A stretch of 64,000 bases of DNA from Astropecten irregularis (lineage: Eukaryota; Echinodermata; Asteroidea; Paxillosida; Astropectinidae), in the NCBI GenBank assembly GCA_963971285.1, contig OZ020244.1, positions 8,432,001-8,496,000 on the forward strand, written 5' to 3'. Shown here piece by piece: positions 43,652-55,421 of the stretch. Each line of letters begins with the position of its first letter. The first letter of the stretch is position 1. The position numbers and the translations under genes are program-made. Below the pieces are notes generated by a model. The model did not search any database. It was not told where the DNA came from and saw only the letters and a list, made by a program, of their open reading frames with translations.

Positions 43652-44995
43652 CTATAGTACGGTGGCTCGTTTCCGCCAAGTCGATTGCGCATGACCCCCT
43701 TTTTCTCTGCGTTATATCGCCATATCATTGCGTTATATCCCTATACTATTGCGTTTTATTGCCGTATTGTCGCGTTATATCGCCGTATTGTATTGCGATA
43801 TATCGCCGTAGCGCATGGCGTTATATCGCCGTATAAATTATGTAATTGCGATGTATCGCCGTAGCGTGTGTGAAAGGGGGAGCAAAATCATATATGTGGC
43901 ATGACTGTGGAAAGCAGAAAAAGAGAGACAGGTCCCAATTGTCAATAAACCACAAAGCCAAAAAACTTATGGATAAATATAGAGAAACATCTTACTTTTC
44001 TTTATATGTTTGTAACACAAAAAATTAGAAGAACCGGAATTTATCCAAAAGTTTTTCAGAAGATTTTATCAGTTTAGTGTATACCAAGATCAGGAAAAAA
44101 AAACCTAAAGAGGCATCATAATTCCGGTTCTATTTGAAAAAAAAACCTATCGAGTATGGGTAAAGAAAGAAAAGGTTACATGTAAAAGGTGGGGTAGGGG
44201 TGTAAGTGGAGGAGGGGAAAAGGAAGAAGGAGAAAGGGGAAGAAAATGGGGGTGTGTGGAAGGAAAGGGACTTCAAGGGACAAGTAGGGGAATATGGGGA
44301 TGTAAAGGTCCGGATGGGGTGGGTGGGTTAGGTTATAGGAGAAGAGGGGAGAGGAATAAAGAAGGTTAAAAACGAGAAAACACGGGAAAGATAAAGAAAA
44401 CAGGGATGGGGAATAAAGATGGGGGGGGGGGGGTTGGTGGGTAGTTCCGGAGGTCAAAAGGTGGAAGGTGGGCAGACGGGCCAGTGGATGGACATAAACC
44501 TATCATCAGCTGTGGTAGGTCCAGGTAGGGAAAAGTAAACGCAATTTGAGTCACCATGGAGAGTGGAAGGGTGGGTAATTAGACATACCAACTGTCTATA
44601 AAGTGCAATAAAACACAAGGAACAGAGACAGAACGCCTTGTATCCCGAAGAGATGTCTTGCACATAGAGGAGTTTAAACATCCAAATTGCCGTGAGGGCC
44701 AAAGTATGGCGATATAATGCTGTAGCCACGGCGATGAACACAATAGTGGGCGATATAACGCCGTAAATAAGGCAATTTAACGCAGTAAATACGGCGACAT
44801 AACGCCATGCGCTACGGCAATATATCACAACACAATACGGCGATTTAACGCGACAATGCGGCAATATAACACAATGATACGGGGATAAAAGGCAATAAAT
44901 AGTATAGGGATATAACGCAATGGTATGGCGATATAACGCCGAAAAAAGGGGGTCATGCGCAATCGATTTGGCGGAAACGAGCCACCGTACTATAG
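43652..44995. mobile_element. Foldback element with long minisatellite-filled inverted repeats
   Basis: The left end CTATAGTACGGTGG, followed by CTCGTTTCCGCC, recurs as reverse complement at the right end. Both arms (about 43652-43870 and 44720-44995) are filled with degenerate repeats of about 22 bp around GCGTTATATCGCCGTA. The interior includes a polypurine tract. No coding frame was recognised. CTATAG at each end is palindromic, so the target duplication cannot be separated from the repeat. Confidence 0.75.
44160..44460 (+). repeat. Polypurine tract with a 13-G run
   Basis: About 300 bases are almost entirely G and A on the plus strand, with many GGG/GGGG clusters and 13 consecutive G at 44421-44433. 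It is a candidate for G-quadruplex or triplex formation. Confidence 0.85.
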
Positions 44996-45189
44996 GCTCC
45001 CTGCAATATACGGGCCTTGACAAACAATCAGAAAGGATCGAGAATAGTACTTGTACGTATACGCGGCCTTCTTCATAATAATGCACCATTATACGTGCGC
45101 ATGGGCTGGAAAGATACAAATTAAAACCCTCTCTCAAATGTACGGGTCTAAAATGGTCTAAAAGGAGAAACGCAATGTCCTCCTTAGAA

Positions 45190-47583
45190 TAAATCAGACC
45201 ATCGAAGATCTTCTGTCTGCGCCGGACTTCAATGCCAATACTAAACGTTCTCTTTAAGAACAAAGAGACGAACTTAATCAAATTCTTAATTGTGAAGCTC
45301 GGGGCGCTCTCGTCAGGGCCCGTTTTCAACATGTTAACGAGGTCGACACCTGCTCCTCTTATTTTTTTCAATCTGGAAAATACTCGCTCCCAATCCAAAT
45401 CTTTTTCTCAAATTCGCCTCTCCTCTGGTAATCTTACAGACGATCCCGCTCAAATAAAAAAACACGTCCGTGATTTTTATCAAAACTTATACAGTCGTAC
45501 TCAAACTGACAAGGGCGCCCTCAATGAAATTTTTTCCAATCTTCCCAGACTGGACTCTGCAGACTCGGAGGACCTCGACCTTCCTCCGAGTCTGGAGGAA
45601 CTTGATATTGCGGTCAAGCAACTTGGGAAAAATAAAACCCCTGGTTTAGATGGCCTCACTTCTGAATTTTTTCAGTCTTTCTGGTCCCTGCTCAAGGATG
45701 ATTTTCTCTCCGTTCTTTCCTTCCCTTGCAGCTCTGGGACTCTTCCAATATCTCTCCGTCGAGCTGTTATCACTCTCATTCCTAAAAAAGGGCGACCTTT
45801 CTGACATAGCTAATTGGCGTCCTGTCTCCCTCCTAAACACCGATTATAAAATGTTTGCCAAGTTGCTTGCAAATCGTTTGAAACAGTCTATTGAGAATGT
45901 TGTCCACCAGGACCAGACCTACTGTGTCCCTGGTAGAACGATTCGTGACAACCTTTGCCTCATAAGAGACAGTATCAATTATTGTAACTTTCATAATCAT
46001 CCTTTGGCCGTGGTCAACTTGGACCAGAAGAAAGCCTTCGACAACGTTGACCACGGCTATCTACTTAATACTTTGAGAGCCATGGGTTTTGGTGATGCTT
46101 TCATCTGTTACGTCCAACTTCTGTATAATGGCACTGAGAGTCTGGTGAAGGTGTGCGGCTCCCTGACAGCTCCTCTCACCTTCGACAAGGGCATCCGTCA
46201 AGGATGTCCGCTCTCGGGCCTACTCTACTCTATATCCATTGAACCTTCTCTACACAAACTCCGCCAAAATCTCAGCCACCATAGCTTTCTCCTTCCCGGT
46301 ACTGAAAATTACTGCTCACTCTCGGCATACGCTGACGACATCTCAATCTTTATCACCTCCGACACTGGTTTTAAAATAGTTGATCACACGTACGCTATTT
46401 TCAGTAGAGCCTCTGCTGCAAGTTTGAATACTCAAAAATCCCAAGGGCTATGGGTCTGGTCATGGGCCGGACGGGACGACCAGCCACTAAAGTTGAAGTG
46501 GAATAGTGAGGGTCTTAACTTTCTCGGAGTTCGCTAATCAGCTCGCAGCTTCTAAGAACTGCTGGTCGATTTCGTCTGGTCCGGGAAACGGCATTACCCG
46601 AAAAAACAAATTTTTTATCGAAAATCCGACAAGGGCGGTCTTGATCTTGTCTGCCTTCAAGCACGCACGCTCGCCTTCAGAATGTCTACTATTGAACGTC
46701 TTCTCGGTTTTTGCTCCCATCCAGCCTACACTATGCTTAATCATTTTATGCGACGATACAAAAAACTCGACTTTGACTTTCAGCTTTTTCTAATCGATAT
46801 TGACCCCAAATTCTTTTTCAGCATCCCTCCATTCCAGGGCGAGCTTCTGCGTGCTTGGACGGCATCCGGAGCTCGAATCGACATACCCTCTGATTCGATC
46901 AGCCATGTTATCAATATCCCTATCAATAGTACTCTTCTTCATCAAGCGGCTGACGATGTGAATTTCTGCTCTCCTCTCCTCTCGTGCGGGATCAGGACAA
47001 TTCGCCATCTTCTCCACCCTTCCTACGGTCGCTGGCTGCAACCCGAAGGTCCACCTTTTGCCCACTCGAGAATTCGTCGCCTCTCCCCCCGCCTCACTGA
47101 TCTACTTCTTCACCGCCTCCGTCTTGCCATCCAGTCATTCTTTCCGTCCGTCTTCAACTCCACCGGACTTTCAAATTCTCCTGCCCCTCTCCATACCATC
47201 CCCCAGCTTCCAGATGCCCCGACGCCTTTCTTCATAGCTCCCGACCACAACGGACTCTCACTCTCCACCACCTCTTCAACCATTCCGTCAATTCACTTCC
47301 CTCCACCTCTATAACTCACTGGCACCGCATTGGTTTCTTGAAGAACTCACTTTTTCACATTCCATGGTCTCAAATCTACATGCTTCCAACCTCCAAAAGA
47401 GAAGGCGATATTCAGTTTCGACTGCTGCATAATGTCCTGCCTTCTTTCCCGGTCCTTCATCATCTCAACCCAGACATCCCTTCCCACTGTGAATGGTGCG
47501 GAGAGAGAGGAACCATCATCCACCTCTTCATTTTGTGCCCTTCAATTCAGCCAGCCCTCAATCTTCTTCACTGCCAACCTTGA
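45190..47583 (+). pseudogene. LINE ORF2, reverse transcriptase and C-terminal zinc finger, frameshifted
   Basis: At least four phases are needed. The first, about 45190-45370, is in a phase of its own with a stop. Then 45380-45800 carries KTPGLDGLTSEFF and RRAVITLIPKKG. After a frameshift near 45790, NWRPVSLLNTDYK, NLDQKKAFDNVDH (motif A), GIRQGCPLSG (motif B) and YADD (motif C) follow to about 46537. The remainder lies at 46682-47314 and 47338-47583, ending with a CEWC-x7-H-x4-C zinc-finger segment typical of LINE C-termini. The RT catalytic aspartates are present, but the gene cannot be read through. Confidence 0.85.
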
Positions 47584-47834
47584 CTGACCCTTTTCTCGTT
47601 TGGACTCATCGCCTGAAAACGAAAATTATTATTGAGTTTCACATCCACCGCATGAATTCCTCTCTTGACCACTTTTTAAAAAAATGGTCCATCAATAATA
47701 GTCTTTTCACAGTTATAAATGACAAGATAACATGGCTGATCTGATCACTACCCTCTGGTGCCTCTCCCCCTGTTTTTTCTTCCGCCTTTCCCTTAATAAT
47801 AATAATAAAAATAACTGGTATTTATAAAGCGCCT

Positions 47835-48350
47835 TTACAGGAGATCAAAGCGCTGTACAGAAAGTAAAGACAAACAGGACATACAACAAAACAAGGGTTG
47901 GGGGAACAAATAAGATTTAAGCCGTTTCCTAAAAACAGTGACAGAGGGAGAATTCCTAATGTTGATAGAGACAGAGTTCCACAGTTTGGGACCAGCTATA
48001 GAAAATGATCTATCTCCGAAAGATTTTGACCGAGTAGGAATAGATAGAAGAAGTTTGTCATCAGAAGATCGGAGTCCCGATCTGCCTGCTTGATACAAAG
48101 TGAGTAATTGAGACAAGTAGGGAGGAGAAATACCATGTAAGCACTTGTAGACCATGAGAAGAAGTTTGAAAGATAGTTGTTGTTTGATAGGTAGCCAATG
48201 AAGTTTAGAAATTATGGATGAGGCATCAACGGAGCAGTGCACAGAGAAAATGAGTATGGCTGCACGGTTTTGCAGTTTTTGTAGCCTGTTTATTTCACCT
48301 TGGGTGATTCCAAATAGCAGAGAATTGCAATACTCCAGTCTAGATGTTAT
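47835..48350 (-). pseudogene. CR1/L2-like ORF2: C-terminal region
   Basis: In a third phase the typical C-terminal region of CR1/L2 proteins is seen, with SRLEYCNSLLFG, LHWLPIKQQLSFKLL, YKCLHGISPPYLSQLL and a closing LWNSVSINIR...FRKRLKSYLF segment. It is followed by a short 3' UTR and the AT-rich repeat tail. Confidence 0.8.
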
Positions 48351-48949
48351 GAAGGAACGGACAACGTGATGACAGGTGTCATATCAATGTATTTACGAAT
48401 ACGCCAAAGGTTACGTAGATGGAAATTAACAGACTTACAGATGGAAGAAACATGATTGGTCATAGTGAACGAAGAATCGAAGATAACTCCAAGGTTTCTC
48501 ACCGTGCGCACAGCTGTAATTTGTGTCGGGCCAATATTTAAAGTGAGAGGGTCTCCAAGTTGCGTTAGAACACGCGGAGAAGCTGCTACAAAGAACTCAG
48601 TTTTGTTATTGTTTAGCTTCAGCATATTGTAGGTCATCCATTGTTGTACGTGTGAAATGCATTTAGAGAGGTTTTGAAGAGCAGTGACTGACTCACCAGG
48701 AATGGAAGGGTTGAATGAAGTATAAAGTTGTATGTCATCTGCATATATGTGACACGATAGATTGTACTGTTCAATGATATGAGCGACGGGTTTGATATAG
48801 AATGTGAAGAGTGCGGGCCCAAGCACAGATCCTTGGGGAACTCCAAATTCAACCTGGGTTTCATCAGACAGGATTCCTTCGATGCGGACGCGGTTCTTAC
48901 GATCACAGAAATAACTTGTGAACCAAGGACAGGGCTGCGTCACGGACAC
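48347..48949 (-). pseudogene. CR1/L2-like ORF2: second half of RT
   Basis: This frame continues the RT after a frameshift near 48930, with WFTSYFCDRKNRVRI, GVPQGSVLGPALF (motif B), IYADDIQLY (motif C, YADD) and the primer-grip-like NLGVIFD. It ends at a premature stop after a further shift near 48350. Confidence 0.85.
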
Positions 48950-51215
48950 CGTAAAGTTGACTCAACCTGTTGAGGAGTATTGTTTGGTCCAATGTGTCAA
49001 AGGCGGCTGACAAGTCAAGCATGACGAGTAGTACCGCCTTCTTGCAATCAATAGCCCGAAGAATGTCATTCTGCACAAGGAGCAGTGCTGTCTCAGTACT
49101 ATGATTGCGTTTGTAAGCAGATTGGAATGGACGGTCCAGATTGTTGGAAGTAACGTGGTGAGTAAGACGTTTGTAAACAATTTTCTCCAGTAGTTTTGAC
49201 AGAAATGAGGTATTAGAAATGGGACGATAGTTCTTTAAATCATTGTGATCAAGTGTTGTTTTTTTAAGGATGGGTGTGACTATGGCTTGTCGGAAACAGT
49301 TAGGGAAATTACCAGATGAAAGAGAGGAATTGATGATATGAACAAGAGATGGAGCAATGGAATTGACATTAGCTTTTAGCAACCATGTTGGCAAGGCGTC
49401 CAGGGCACAGGATTTGTTTGGGGAAACTTTAATGAATTCAGTAACTTCCTGGATATATGTGGGAGGGAATACAGAAAGCAGATTAAAAGTGCCGGTTAGT
49501 TCTGGGGCAAGAGGAACTCTAGGGGATGGGGGCGGGGCTATGCTGTTATGAATATCACCCCTTTTGTCAGCAACCTTTGCAACAAAGTATTTGGCAAAAT
49601 TGTTAGCATTAACTAAATTATCACCGGAAGGAAAGTTGCCACACGGAGTATTTAACAGTGTATGAACAGTTTTAAACATATCTTTAACATTGCAATGTGA
49701 AAGTTTATTACAGAAAAATACCCATTTAGCATCAATAATCAAAGTTTTAACAAGAGTTAACTGTGTGTTGTAGGCAGTTTGATCATCCGGGAGCTTGCTC
49801 CTCCGCCATCGACGCTCCAGTCTTCTTTTGACACGCCTGGCATTGTGGACCGCATCGTTGTACCAAGGTGATCTATGTCGACACATACGGGTGCGAGTAC
49901 GAACGGGAGCAAGGTCATCTAGAATCTTTGTAACAGCATCACCGAAGAACTGGGCCTGGTCGTTGACATCTTGGAGGAGGAACAGGGGCTTGAGCTCATC
50001 ACTGAAAGCTGTGGAAAGAGCTTCAGTGTCCACATGTTGGAAGTTCCGGGTTTTTGAGACTGACTTGGGAGGGCGAGGCTTAGACCGGTTGAGTGTAAAG
50101 TGAACAGCGAAATGGTTAGACAAACTGATATCACGCACGCTGCAGTTTAATACCAGGTCGTCCTCAGGTCGAGCCAGTACAAGATCAAGGATGTGGCCAA
50201 GTCTGTGGGTGGGAGATAGCACAAATTGGTGAAGACCAACACTGGATATGGACGAGATGAATTTATCTGTTTCTGGCTTGTCCAGGTTATCAAAATGGAC
50301 ATTGAAATCAGCAGTCACGACTAGTTTACCTGTCATGGTAGTTGATATTTCGGAGATGAAGGAGTCGAATTCCATCAGGAAGGTAGTTGTTTTCAGATTA
50401 TTGGCTCTAGATGGTGGCGGTCTGTAGATCAGTGCAAAAACGATTGATTTTCTGTGATCTGTGATCAGGGCATACTCAAATGAGGAAATGTTGGGATTGG
50501 CGAAGCTGGTGCAAGACTGAAGATGCAGGTGAGATTTGAAAATCACTCCAATCCCACCATGACAATCTCCACGTGGACGAGGAAAGTTAAGGAAAGTATA
50601 GCCGCTGGGGGTACACTCCCCAGTGACGACATGATCATCATCGTGAAGCCAGGTTTCGGTTAAGAACATAACATCAATGTCAAGATCCGTGATATACTCA
50701 AGGAGCAGCGTGGATTTATTCCTGACGGAGCGGGCAATCCAGACGCAGATGGAGAGATTTATATCCCTTGGATCAGAGACACGGTCAATAACATTGAGGT
50801 TATCAATGTTGCAGCATGTTCTTGTTGTATGTCTTGTGGACTGTGGTGGTCGGTGTCGAACCAGAGGTGGAATGGGGGAACCCTCATGCTCTCGAGGGGA
50901 AAACATGTACTGTATTGGGAAACGTGAACGTATATATCGATCAGATCTGGTACCTCGGTGGGTTCGGGGAACATCAGCCAGAATATCAAATGATTTAAGT
51001 TTGGACCAAAGGTCATTGGAGACGGTGGATCGATGCTGGTTCATTAGTTTTATATGTAGCAACTGATCTCTCGAGTACTTCACAACCGGTACAGGTGAGT
51101 CTGTGTTGATAAGCAGGCCCCGTGGATGATCATTAGGTGGGCCTGGGTTCGGGTTTATGTCACCACTAAGCATGAGAAGTTGAAGTGTAGCAGATGAGTT
51201 GCGATAATATAACAA
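48933..51215 (-). pseudogene. CR1/L2-like ORF2: 2A-like peptide, endonuclease, first half of RT
   Basis: A 770-residue frame (about 760 genuine). Residues 11-26 form a hydrophobic stretch plus SGDINPNPGP, matching the 2A consensus DxExNPGP except that E is N (residue 21). The endonuclease follows, with LTETWL, TADFNVHFDN and a terminal SNHFAV. Canonical members have NARS where this has IARS, and SDH where this has SNH, so two catalytic positions look lost. The RT begins near residue 610, with NKSCALDALPTWLLK, IVTPILKK, NYRPISNTSFLSK and LDLSAAFDTLDQ (motif A). The frame then shifts near 48930. Confidence 0.85.
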
Positions 51216-51240
51216 CCTGGATCCAAATTATCGGGATCTT

Positions 51241-51835
51241 CTAACTTTGACTGCAGACAGGTTGTCATGCCCAGTGTCAGGGGTCGAAGGAAACGCCATC
51301 ACGATTGTGCAGATCAGCACAACCGTTGCCATGAACGACACCATTGTTGACTTATTGTTCAGGGAAATTCCAGTTACGTAGTAGTGTTCCTTCGTTTTGA
51401 GCGTGCGCAGTACCGTAGCACCGTAAAGACCTTGCCATTACCCAATGAGAAGCTCTGCACAACAAGCTCCACCCAATTCAGACGGTTGCATTCATTGAAC
51501 ATCATACATATTCATGTTATACTAAGAGCTCTTTGTGAAAGGCATAATACTCCCAGAAAACCCCGTAATGTATACCTGTGTAGTAAGTATACATGTATAC
51601 AATTTTTATATAAAGGTATTAATAATATACATGTACATAACAGTTTGTTTCAACTTTGAAGACTGTCAAAACATGTTGGCCTACTTTTGTTACTAGTAAT
51701 CCATTACCGATTGTTTCCAACAGTTTCATTAATCTGTAAAGAACAACTTATTACAGTCGTTCACAAAAAAAGATGAAAAACACTGAAGCTGACCATACAG
51801 TGTCTCATTCTCATCTGACTGCACAGCCAACCTTT
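51241..51835. other. Non-coding spacer, possible LINE 5' region
   Basis: No gene is recognised. The part next to 51240 may be the 5' UTR of the minus-strand LINE. The rest is AT-rich with ACATGTAC-type words. Confidence 0.4.
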
Positions 51836-51837
51836 AA

Positions 51838-53870
51838 CGACAGTACGTTATCTCATCTGAATGTGAATAGCCTTCCTAAATATCATTATGACAGTACGTT
51901 ATCTCATCTGAACGTGAACAGCCTTCCTGAATATCATTATGACAGTACGTTATCTCATCTGAATGTGAACAGCCTCCCTGAATATCATTAGGACAGTACG
52001 TTATCTCATCTGAATGTGAATAGCCTTCCTGAATATCATTAGGGCAGTACGTTATCTCATCTGAATGTGAACAGCCTTCCTGAATATCATTATGACAGTA
52101 CGTTATCTCATCTGAATGTGAACAGCCTTCCTGAATATCATTATGACAGTACGTTATCTCATCTGAATGTGAACAGCCTTCCTGAATATCATTATGACAG
52201 TACGTTATCTCATCTGAATGTGAATAGCCTTCCTGAATATCATTATGACAGTACGTTATCTCATCTGAATGTGAACAGCCTTCCTGAATATCATTTGGGC
52301 AGTACGATATCTCATCTGAATGTGAACAGCCTCCCTGGATATCATTAGGACAGTACGTTTTCTCATCTGAATGTGAACAGCAGACCTGAATATTATTTGG
52401 GCAGTACGTTATCTCATCTGAATGTGAACAGCCTCCCTGAATATCATTTGGTCAGTACGTTATCTCATCTGAATGTGAACAGCCTTCCTGAATATCATTA
52501 GGACAGTACGTTATCTCATCTGAATGTGAACAGCCTTCCTGAATATCATTTGGGCAGTACGTTATCTCATCTGAATGTGAACAGCCTTCCTGAATATCAT
52601 TAGGACAGTACGTTATCTCATCTGAAAGTGAACAGCCTTCCTGGATATCATTATGACAGTACGTTATCTCATCTGAATGTGAATAGCCTTCCTGAATATC
52701 ATTATGACAGTACGTTATCTCATCTGAATGTGAACAGCCTTCCTGGATATCATTATGACAGTACGTTATCTCATCTGAATGTGAATAGCCTTCCTGAATA
52801 TCATTATGACAGTACGTTATCTCATCTGAATGTGAACAGCCTTCCTGAATATCATTATGACAGTACGATATCTCATCTGAATGTGAACAGCCTTCCTGAA
52901 TATCATAATGACAGTACGTTATCTCATCTGAATGTGAACAGCCTTCCTGAATATCATGATGACAGTACGATATCTCATCTGAATGTGAACAGCCTTCCTG
53001 AATATCATAATGACAGTACGTTATCTCATCTGAATGTGAACAGCCTTCCTGGATATCATTATGACAGTACGTTATCTCATCTGAATGTGAATAGCCTTCC
53101 TGAATATCATTATGACAGTACGTTATCTCATCTGAATGTGAACAGCCTTCCTGAATATCATTATGACAGTACGATATCTCATCTGAATGTGAACAGCCTT
53201 CCTGAATATCATAATGACAGTACGTTATCTCATCTGAATGTGAACAGCCTTCCTGAATATCATTATGACAGTACGATATCTCATCTGAATGTGAACAGCC
53301 TTCCTGAATATCATAATGACAGTACGTTATCTCATCTGAATGTGAACAGCCTCCCTGAATATCATTAGGACAGTACGTTTTTTCATCTGAATGTGAACAG
53401 CAGACCTGAATATTATTTGGGCAGTACGTTATCTCATCTGAATGTGAACAGCAGACCTGAATATCATTTGGTCAGTACGTTATCTCATCTGAATGTGAAC
53501 AGCCTTCCTGAATATCATTAGGACAGTACGTTTTCTCATCTGAATGTGAACAGCCTTCCTGAATATCATTTGGGCAGTACGTTATCTCATCTGAATGTGA
53601 ACAGCCTTCCTGAATATCATTAGGACAGTACGTTATCTCATCTGAATGTGAACAGCAGACCTGAATATTATTAGGACAGTACGTTTTCTCATCTGAATGT
53701 GAACAGCAGACCTGAATATCATTTGGGCAGTACGTTATCTCATCTGAATGTGAACAGCCTTCCTGGATATCATTATGACAGTACGTTATCTCATCTGAAT
53801 GTGAACAGCCTTCCTGAATATCATTAGGACAGTACGTTTTCTCATCTGAATGTGAACAGCATACCTGAAC
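51838..53870 (+). repeat. 51-bp minisatellite, about 40 copies
   Basis: The unit starts GACAGTACGTTATCTCATCT and repeats every 51 bases. Because 51 is a multiple of three, one phase reads as a 17-residue repeat (DSTLSHLNVNSLPEYHY) for up to 246 codons. Many units have TAG in place of TAT at the junction, so the array as a whole is not an open gene. A block of about 20 units appears to be duplicated (52347 and 53367 share rare variants 1,020 bp apart). Confidence 0.95.
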
Positions 53871-54810
53871 CGAAGTTTGCGTTCCTTGTGTTCATACATA
53901 TTCAGGTTATACAATTTGTGGCATACTCGCAGAAACCCAGTGCAGTTATAATGCAAAGTATAATAGACGCCCGTAGAGTAGGAGTAATGTGTACCTGTTT
54001 GCCATCACTTTAAACCTTCACTGTACTGTTGGTCCCCATCCCCACTGTGCAAAAACTTTGGTTTCCGCGTGCGGAAACGGGCTTCGATATTGGCCGGAAA
54101 CCGGCCCGTTTCCGCACCGTGTCCTGTTTGTTTCCGATTGCCGTTTCTGTGGCCGTTTCCGTCGACGTGTTTGCACCCCTTGCTTCCGTAAATTTACCAT
54201 CTTACGGAAACTGCCTTAGAAACTACCGCCGGGCTTACTGCGTTTCCGAAGGCTTGGAAACGCCCTGGAAAGCCGATTATTTATAATGCTCAGGAATACT
54301 TTGTTATTGTAATTGTATTAATGGGAAACAATCTTTGAAATGTTGATAGGGTGGCTAACCGAGAGTTGTTATTTTTCTTTTAATCCAATGTTGGGTTCGT
54401 TGCTCTGTTGCTTATGCCCTAAATAATGGAATGTTTCATTTTCTTTGACAACGACACAAGTTTTAAATAATACTAAATAGACAATTTTTTATTATTTCAT
54501 TGTTTTTATTTTTCATAAAAACTTATTCATTAATCTTTAAAATCGCACATAGCTGGGGCAATTTACATGTACATCTGTTTGCAGACATTACTTAAAGCCT
54601 GTCATTATTTCATGAAAACAAATATTGTAATAAATCGCTGTGAATCTGCTCAATGCAAACTTCGGCATGGCATGGAATCTTCCACGTGTTGAACCATGGC
54701 TGTATTGTGCAGCTAAAGGCAATTTCTTCATTAAAGTGTATAATCATCAAATAACCACAATGGAAATTATCACTGAATTTAAGTCATTGAAAAGTGAAGC
54801 AAGTCAGATT
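53871..54810. other. Non-coding; GTTTCC-rich segment
   Basis: No gene is recognised. At 54050-54275 the words GTTTCCG and CGGAAAC are clustered. A divergent inverted relative is at about 62690-62890, sharing CGACGTGTTTGCACCC. Confidence 0.45.
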
Positions 54811-54898
54811 TGACTGGAGCTGGATTCATATTAAAACCAGCGATCTCTGGAATACCGTACCAGCGCTCTTACCAATACCAACCGAGCTATCCAGCCCT
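54811..54898 (-). repeat. tRNA-derived SINE or tRNA pseudogene
   Basis: On the minus strand, GGGCTGGATAGCTCGGTTGG matches the start and A box of a tRNA, including the box word TAGCTCGGTTGG. It is followed by a CTGGT...CCAGAG anticodon-arm-like part and a B-box-like GGTTTTAATATGAATCC with extra bases. A tail resembling AGTCAAATCTGACTTGC follows. The altered B box makes a functional tRNA gene unlikely. Confidence 0.6.
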
Positions 54899-55421
54899 AA
54901 TCATCTTTGTTCGCTTGACAGTCAGAAGCCATGTCTTTGTAAGTCATGCAACATTTCACAATTTCCTTGAACGGCCGTCTGTTGCATAAACGGGAGAGGC
55001 TCTCAAAACCTTTAAACTCAAGGTTAAACTGTTTCAAATACTATTCATAAACTACCGTTTTGCAAGGTCCATCAAAAAATAATCCGTATTTTTTATATTT
55101 TAACATCATAAAACTCATTATTACAATTAATATTAGTCACTCCAGATGGTTGGCTGGCCCATTAACCAGTAATTCCTGTACCTAATGTTTTTGCATTTTG
55201 TTATTTTGTCATATCAAAAGTGGACAGTGACATTTAATTCAAACCTCGCAGTATTGTGTATTTACAGTCATTACGTTGTTAACATCTGACCACAGAGGCG
55301 TATACAACAATTAAGCTGTACACGTAAATAACTATAAATTGCAGTTACAGTGTAGCAGCTTTAGCTTTGCCTGAAAAATCAAGAGGTCTTCTCTGTTTGT
55401 AAACAGGCACTTTCCGTCGTG

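Larger units (their letters stand above)
43135..45140. mobile_element. Foreign insertion within LINE ORF2
   Basis: About 2 kb unrelated to a LINE separates the endonuclease from the reverse transcriptase. It starts with a tandem duplication of a 22-bp phrase around GTCATGCCAAAAGG (43127 and 43149) and contains the foldback element 43652-44995. The outer parts are not recognised, and the exact right boundary is uncertain. Confidence 0.6.
41032..47795 (+). mobile_element. L1-Tx1-like non-LTR retrotransposon, broken
   Basis: In order there are a T/C-rich lead (41032-41074), an ORF1 with a CCHC knuckle, an ORF2 endonuclease, a 2-kb foreign insertion, an ORF2 reverse transcriptase, a C-terminal zinc-finger segment and a short 3' tail. 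The RT motif set (KTPGLDGL, LIPKKG, NWRPVSLLNTDYK, YADD) fits the Tx1 branch of L1. There are several frameshifts, and the copy is inactive. Confidence 0.85.
47793..51240 (-). mobile_element. CR1/L2-like non-LTR retrotransposon, minus strand
   Basis: The element has an endonuclease plus reverse transcriptase ORF2 and ends in a (TTA)n-type tail at 47793-47811. It is joined tail to tail with the Tx1-like LINE. There are two frameshifts in the RT part, and the upstream limit is uncertain. The ORF begins with a 2A-like peptide motif, a feature described in APE-type LINEs of sea urchin, amphioxus and other invertebrates. Confidence 0.85.

Noticed and set aside
44454-45398. 314-codon minus-strand open frame
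   Set aside because: It reads through the foldback arm minisatellite (repeated YRH/ALYR-type words) and part of the LINE in the wrong strand. It has no domain-like composition.
52628-53368. A 246-codon open frame made of a 17-residue repeat
   Set aside because: It is one phase of the 51-bp minisatellite. Neighbouring units have TAG at the same junction and there is no promoter, signal peptide or non-repeat flank, so a gene is not supported.
54811-54898. Functional tRNA gene
   Set aside because: The A box is good but the B-box region has extra bases and the arms do not fold cleanly; a SINE or pseudogene fits better.
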